A stretch of 36,754 nucleotides of DNA, taken from assembly GCA_964420125.1 (NCBI GenBank), contig CAYQQQ010000034.1:1-36754 (forward strand), written 5' to 3'. A program made the translations under genes and the position numbers. Shown here in pieces: positions 31,836-36,754 of the stretch (positions within the stretch are counted from its first letter, which is position 1; every line of letters starts with the position of its first letter). This DNA is from CAYQQQ01 sp964420125 (GTDB taxonomy: Bacteria > Actinomycetota > Acidimicrobiia > Acidimicrobiales > Microtrichaceae). The notes beneath the pieces were generated by a model. The model was not told where the DNA came from, searched no databases, and saw nothing but the letters and a program-made list of their open reading frames with translations.

Positions 31836-32729
31836 TCACGGAATCGGCGCCCGCATCGAAGGGCACCGGGCCACCAGGGTCCTGGGGCGGCCGGCCAGGT
31901 CGAGCTCCACCCGGACCTCGGCGAAGTGCGCCCTCGCCAGCTCTCCCACGGCATCGGCCTGCTCCGGTGAGATCTCGCACACGAGCGCCCCGTCGGGTTC
32001 CAGCCACTCCCCCGCCCCGACGACGATCACCCGCAGGTCGTCGAGGCCGTCATCACCGGCGAGAAGCGCGGTGGAGGGCTCCCACTCAGCCACCTCGGCT
32101 GGCAGCTCGGCCGAGGTCGACACATAGGGAGGGTTGGACACGACCAGCTGCACTCGACCCCGGAGCTCTCCTGGTAGCGCGGCGTACCAGTCACCCTCCA
32201 GCACCGTCACCCTCGCGGCGGCCCGGCCGAGTCCTGCCAGGTTGGCACGGGCCACGGCCACCGCCCCCGGTTCCGAGTCGACCGCCCACACCCTGGCACG
32301 CACCCGCTCCGATGCGACGGCCAAGGCGATCGCTCCCGAGCCGGTGCCCAGGTCCACCACGTCGGTCGTCACCTCCCGTCCACCGAGGCGGTCGAGCTCG
32401 CCCAGCGCCACCTCGACCACCTGCTCGGTCTCCGGTCGCGGGATGAGCACGCGGCGGTCCACCATCAAGTCGAGCGAGCGGAACCCCCAGTGGCCCAACA
32501 CGTACTGCAGCGGTTCCCCCGCCGCACGCCGCGCCACCATGTCCTCGAAGCGAGCGAGCCCGCCTTCGGTGACCGGCTCGTCGAGCACGAGGGAGAGCCC
32601 CGCCGCGCTCGCGCCGGACGCCTCCTCCACGATCCACCGGGCAGCGCTCGCTCCACCCTCGGCTCGCAGCCTCTCGGTCGCCTCGGCGAGCAGCTCCCGC
32701 CAGCTGATCGTGCCGTCGGGCTCACCCAT
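31836..32729 (-). CDS. prmC: Peptide chain release factor N5-glutamine methyltransferase PrmC
   Basis: Methylates the Gln of the GGQ motif in release factors. 297 aa from ATG 32729. The N-terminal helical domain contains EPLQYVLGHWGF, then VLIPRPETEQVVE, the AdoMet loop VVDLGTGSGAIALA (126-132 core) and the substrate-glutamine clamp NPPY (199-202). I chose this ATG because GTG further upstream falls in the intergenic repeat. It lies 169 bp after prfA, its target gene, separated by a repeat that can fold (32778-32908). C-terminal residues are normal. Confidence 0.95.
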   Translation of the reverse strand: MGEPDGTISWRELLAEATERLRAEGGASAARWIVEEASGASAAGLSLVLDEPVTEGGLARFEDMVARRAAGEPLQYVLGHWGFRSLDLMVDRRVLIPRPETEQVVEVALGELDRLGGREVTTDVVDLGTGSGAIALAVASERVRARVWAVDSEPGAVAVARANLAGLGRAAARVTVLEGDWYAALPGELRGRVQLVVSNPPYVSTSAELPAEVAEWEPSTALLAGDDGLDDLRVIVVGAGEWLEPDGALVCEISPEQADAVGELARAHFAEVRVELDLAGRPRTLVARCPSMRAPIP

Positions 32730-32777
32730 CACGCGCCATCCCCCCCCGGTCCAGCCCCGACTTGCTCCACCCCGCCA

Positions 32778-32898
32778 CCGCACCAACTGGCAGGCCTGGC
32801 GCTACACCGGCGAGGCTCACGCCTGCCAGTTCGCCAGGCTGGTCCGCCCCCCGCACCAACTGGCAGGCCTGGCGCTACACCCACGGGGCTCACGCTCG

Positions 32899-32908
<10 letters not shown>
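32778..32908 (-). repeat. Two-copy 58-nt imperfect direct repeat with alternative hairpins, between prfA and prmC
   Basis: Copy A is 32778-32835 and copy B 32851-32908, with 15 nt between. They match at 52 of 58 positions, the first 31 being identical. Copy B includes the last 10 nt of prfA with its stop codon. AACTGGCAGGC (32785-32795 and 32858-32868) is exactly complementary to GCCTGCCAGTT (32821-32831), which can therefore pair with either left arm; the second right arm is degenerate (GCTCGTCAGTT, 32894-32904). The result is two exclusive 11-bp hairpins in the transcript. Confidence 0.85.
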
Positions 32909-33968
<1,060 letters not shown>

Positions 33969-33972
<4 letters not shown>

Positions 33973-34859
33973 GGCTCAGCTCCCTCGAGCTCCCAGCAGG
34001 CGGGCACGTCGAGCACCTCGCTGGGCTCCCGCAGCGCTCCGGCGAGCTCGTCCAGCACCGCCAGGTGGTCGCGAGCCGGCACCGCGAGGCGAAGGCGGGC
34101 CTGCGGATCGTGCAGCGCGTGCGTGTCGGCGGCGACCGGCACCAGGTCGAGCGACGCCCCGGCGGCGAACACCACGACCACCGCCCCGCCGTCGGCATCC
34201 CAGCCGAGCGCGGCAGCGGGCGCAGCGTCGCGCACGCTCGAGGCGGGGAAGGTCGTCTGCACCGGGACCAGCTCCGCCGCGCCCACCAGGCCGGGATCGT
34301 CCACGGCCGACGCCCGCAGCCAACGGGCGCGTGCCATGAGGCCGAGGGGGTGGGCTGCCGCTCCAGGTCGCCTGTGCTCTGCCACGGTGCGCACTGCTCG
34401 GCGCAGGCTGACGAGCGGATCCTCCCCCTGGTGCATCGCCGCCGACGCGTCGCGATCGAAGCGCCCCACCCCGGCCTCGAGGTGCAGCGCTCCGTCGCCG
34501 CCCGACTCCAGCGGCCAGGGCACCACGCGTGCCACCTCGAGGCCCGACAGCTCGCCTCGCCACACCCCGTCCTCCAGCACCGCCTCCAGACCCTCGGCCC
34601 GCAGGCGGTCCACCAGCTCGTCCGCTCCGTTCGGTCCGGGCATCACCACCGGCAACGGCGCTGGATCCACCGGCTCGGAGCTGCCGCCGTCCACCGCGCG
34701 CACCGCGACCGGGACCCGGAAGTAGCCGGCCAGTCGGGCGAGCACGGGCCCACCGGCGTCGGCGAAGACCACCACCTGCGACGCGTCGCGACGTTCGGCG
34801 AGGATCAGCGCGGAGCTCAGCGTCGCCGGTCCTCCCTGCTCGGCGAGCACGTAGAGCAC
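33969..34859 (-). CDS. Unrecognised conserved-looking protein between rpmE and prfA
   Basis: 296 aa from the first standard start, GTG 34859. I do not recognise the family. It has two similar-sized alpha/beta-looking halves: LILAERRDASQVVVFADAGG and VLARLAGYFRVPVAV resemble a nucleotide-fold strand-helix start, and AVVVVFAAGASLDLVPVAAD a second beta region. No membrane helix, signal or catalytic motif is obvious. The frame stays open and reads as good protein for 42 more codons upstream, including LLRAKLAALVRDLLGREPDE, without an ATG, GTG or TTG. A CTG at 34985, 10 nt after the rpmE stop and spaced 7 nt from GAGG, is a possible start (338 aa). Overlap with prfA suggests a translation-related or merely co-transcribed role. 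Confidence 0.65.
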
Positions 34860-34994
34860 GTCGTCGACGTGGACGGCGGCATGGGACCCGATGGTCGACG
34901 GCTCATCTGGCTCCCGACCGAGGAGGTCGCGAACCAGCGCTGCCAGCTTCGCCCGCAGCAGCCCGGCACGCCGATCGTCGCTCAGCGCGACGCC

Positions 34995-35276
34995 TCAGCT
35001 CTCGTCGCCGCTGTCGGCGGCCTTCTTCTTCTTGCGGGAGCCGTAGCGGCGCTCGAAGCGCTCGACCCGTCCGGCGGTGTCGACGATCTTCATCTGGCCC
35101 GTGAAGAACGGGTGGGTGAACGCCGAGATCTCCACCTTCGCCAACGGGTACTCGTTGCCGTCGTCCCAGGTGATGGTGTCGTTGGTCTCGATCGTGGATC
35201 GGGTCAGGAACTTGTCGCCCGAGGACGTGTCCTGGAACACGACGTAGCGGTAGTCGGGATGGATGCCGGCCTTCAT
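34995..35276 (-). CDS. rpmE2: Ribosomal protein bL31, type B (cysteine-free)
   Basis: Protein of the 50S subunit and inter-subunit bridge. 93 aa. MKAGIHPDYRYVVFQDTSSG and EYPLAKVEISAFTHPFFTGQ are type B (RpmE2) hallmarks. No cysteine is present, so it lacks the zinc-binding CxxC of the other form and is the zinc-independent version. The tail GSRKKKKAADSGDES is a charged extension. AGGAGA (8 nt upstream) fixes ATG 35276; an open frame upstream is not L31. Sits directly after rho, the usual actinobacterial order. Confidence 0.96.
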   Translation of the reverse strand: MKAGIHPDYRYVVFQDTSSGDKFLTRSTIETNDTITWDDGNEYPLAKVEISAFTHPFFTGQMKIVDTAGRVERFERRYGSRKKKKAADSGDES

Positions 35277-35362
35277 GGTGGTTCTCCTGTGGGCAGGACC
35301 GTGGAGCCTCCCGGTTTCCGGACGGGAGCGGTGCCCTGTGGGGGACGGAACAGTATGGCGCA

Positions 35363-35393
35363 CGCCGCCGGGGTGGGCACAGCTCCGGCGGCG
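35363..35393 (-). terminator. Stem-loop after rho
   Basis: CGCCGCCGG and CCGGCGGCG pair over 9 bp with a 13-nt loop, 10 nt beyond the rho stop and before rpmE2. No U-run follows; it could be a partial terminator that separates rho from the ribosomal protein gene. A weaker 6-bp stem (CTCCCG/CGGGAG, 35308-35328) lies nearer rpmE2. Confidence 0.4.
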
Positions 35394-35403
35394 CAGCGGC
35401 CGA

Positions 35404-36754
35404 TCAGCCCGGCACTCCGGGAGCCTTGGCGATCTCGGCCAGGAACACGTCGTTGTTGGGGAAGGTCTTCATGCGGTCGATCAACAGCTCCAGGCCGGCA
35501 CCGGGGTTCCCTCCGTCCGCGGCCAGACCCGACAGCACTCGGCGCAGCTTCCAGACCTGCTGGAGCTGGGTGCGCTCGAAGAGCAGCTCCTCGTGGCGGG
35601 TGGAGGAGGCGTCCACGTCGATCGCCGGGTAGATCCGCTTCTCGGCGGCCTTGCGATCGAGGCGGAGCTCCATGTTGCCCGTGCCCTTGAACTCCTCGAA
35701 GATCACCTCGTCCATCTTGGAGCCCGTCTCCACCAGCGCGGTGGCGAGGATGGTGAGCGATCCACCCTCCTCGACGTTGCGGGCCGCCCCGAAGAAGCGC
35801 TTGGGCGGGTACAGGGCACCCGTGTCGATGCCGCCGGACATGATCCGCCCGGTGGCAGGGGCGGCGAGGTTGTAGGCCCGGGACAGGCGGGTGATGCCGT
35901 CGAGGATGATCACCACGTCCTTGCCGACCTCCACCATGCGCTTGGCCCGCTCGATGGCCAGCTCCGCCACGGCGGTGTGCTCGTCGGAAGGGCGGTCGAA
36001 GGTGGAGGCGATCACCTCTCCCTTCACCGAGCGCCGCATGTCGGTGACCTCCTCGGGGCGCTCGTCGACGAGCAGGACCATCAGGTGCACCTCTGGGTTG
36101 TTGCTCTCGATCGACTGGGCGATGGTCTTCATCACGGTCGTCTTGCCGGCCTTCGGAGGTGACACGATGAGACCGCGCTGGCCCTTGCCGATGGGGGCGA
36201 TGAGGTCGATGATGCGCGACGTCATGTCGAGCGGTTGGTCCGCACGCTCGAGGCTCAGCTTCTGGTCGGGGAACAACGGGGTGAGGTCCTCGAAGCGCGG
36301 CCGTGCGCGCTGCGACTCCGGATCCTCGCCGTTGACCTTGTCGACGCGCAGCAGGGCAGGGTTCTTCTCCTGTCGGTTGGCGGGCCGGGCCGCTCCTTCG
36401 AGGATGTCGCCCTTGCGCAGGCCCATCTGGCGAGCCTGCTTGACCGAGACGTACACGTCGTCGCGACTGGGCAGGTAGCCCTTCACCCTCAGGAACCCGT
36501 AGCCCTCGTCGCGCAGATCGAGGAACCCGGCGACGGGCACCGGCTCGCCGTCCCACTGAAGGTCCTGCTGAGGTGCCTCCTCGCCGCCACGGTTGCGACC
36601 CCGTCGGCGACGGCTCCGACGGTTGCCGAGCTCGGGTTCGTCGCCTTGGCCGCCACCCTGGTTCTGGCGGTTCTCCTGACCCTGGCGGTTGCCCTGACCC
36701 TGGCGGTTCTCCTGACCCTGGCGGTTGCCCTGACCCTGGCGGTTCTCCTGACCC
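35404..36754 (-). CDS. rho: Transcription termination factor Rho, N-terminus beyond the window
   Basis: RNA-dependent hexameric helicase that ends transcription. 449 residues are visible; the N-terminus lies outside the right edge. From N to C: a Gln/Asn/Arg/Gly hexapeptide repeat, an Arg cluster (NRRSRRRRGRNRGG), the cold-shock RNA-binding fold (GFLDLRDEGYGFLRVKGYL), then the ATPase domain with P-loop PPKAGKTTVMK, Walker B VVIILDGITRLSRAYN and the R-loop region RFFGAARNVEEGGSL. The Arg-rich/low-complexity insert between the N-terminal helices and the RNA fold is typical of actinobacterial Rho and extends primary RNA binding. A GTG at 36540 starts an open frame but lies inside the conserved protein and is not the true start. 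Confidence 0.96.
   Translation of the reverse strand, partial: GQENRQGQGNRQGQENRQGQGNRQGQENRQNQGGGQGDEPELGNRRSRRRRGRNRGGEEAPQQDLQWDGEPVPVAGFLDLRDEGYGFLRVKGYLPSRDDVYVSVKQARQMGLRKGDILEGAARPANRQEKNPALLRVDKVNGEDPESQRARPRFEDLTPLFPDQKLSLERADQPLDMTSRIIDLIAPIGKGQRGLIVSPPKAGKTTVMKTIAQSIESNNPEVHLMVLLVDERPEEVTDMRRSVKGEVIASTFDRPSDEHTAVAELAIERAKRMVEVGKDVVIILDGITRLSRAYNLAAPATGRIMSGGIDTGALYPPKRFFGAARNVEEGGSLTILATALVETGSKMDEVIFEEFKGTGNMELRLDRKAAEKRIYPAIDVDASSTRHEELLFERTQLQQVWKLRRVLSGLAADGGNPGAGLELLIDRMKTFPNNDVFLAEIAKAPGVPG
36664..36753 (-). repeat. 18-nt tandem repeat encoding GQ(E/G)NRQ in rho
   Basis: Five successive 18-nt units (36664, 36682, 36700, 36718, 36736), alternating between two forms that differ at two or three bases. 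On the minus strand they read Gly-Gln-Glu-Asn-Arg-Gln and Gly-Gln-Gly-Asn-Arg-Gln in turn, so the higher-order period is 36 nt. The array runs off the window edge, so total length is unknown. Confidence 0.92.

Overview
The window is about 36.7 kb of GC-rich, gene-dense chromosomal DNA. It looks like an uncultured high-GC actinobacterium, most likely Acidimicrobiia. Three things suggest this. The order rho - rpmE - prfA - prmC - (rpiB) - glyA - wecA - atp operon - murA is the actinobacterial 'rho-atp' neighbourhood. The delta subunit of the ATP synthase is separate and there are two b-type subunits, unlike the b-delta fusion of mycobacteria. Class II fructose bisphosphatase GlpX, Asp-type MurA and GTG starts also fit. 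The placement is inference from gene order and protein style, not from a marker search. A run of exactly 100 N (5739-5838) is an assembly gap, so this is a draft contig or scaffold.

Layout, left to right. Positions 52-2645 (minus): MeaB-type GTPase, small NifU-domain protein, MurA. 2723-4366 (plus): MFS transporter with an odd soluble N-terminus. 4299-6846 (minus): alpha/beta hydrolase, C-terminal J-domain protein, and a duplicated-domain protein whose C-terminal VDGTA repeat broke the assembly. 6901-11096 (plus): GlpX, a DrrA/DrrB-type ABC exporter, a secreted fasciclin protein and a Cys-rich lipoprotein. 11109-19336 (minus): complete F-type ATP synthase operon atpZ-I-B-E-F'-F-H-A-G-D-C. 19537-25531 (minus): branched-chain amino acid type ABC importer (binding protein, fused LivHM permease, LivG, LivF) with a co-directional small membrane protein as its last gene. 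25752-28779 (minus): WecA, GlyA, RpiB. 28920-30404 (plus): thiolase-like protein. 30505-31734 (minus): SH3-type lipoprotein and cyclic-nucleotide-binding protein. 31836-36754 (minus): PrmC, RF1, an unrecognised protein, ribosomal protein bL31 and Rho, which runs off the right edge.

Most of the window is housekeeping: translation termination (RF1 and its methylase PrmC), transcription termination (Rho), energy (ATP synthase), envelope precursors (MurA, WecA), one-carbon and sugar phosphate metabolism (GlyA, RpiB, GlpX). The accessory parts are the two ABC systems, the MFS protein, the thiolase and the lipoproteins. No tRNA, rRNA, CRISPR array, insertion sequence or phage gene was seen. No gene-free stretch exceeds about 220 bases.

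I found no clear new multi-gene system. The most interesting non-coding signal is a 58-nt imperfect tandem element between prfA and prmC whose arms can form two mutually exclusive hairpins. Others are a perfect inverted repeat lying inside a predicted promoter of the liv operon, a 19-bp palindrome touching the drrA start codon, hairpins on both sides of atpE, a His-rich C-terminal extension on the ATP synthase gamma subunit, hexapeptide repeats in Rho, and two genes whose coding signal extends upstream of any ATG/GTG/TTG.
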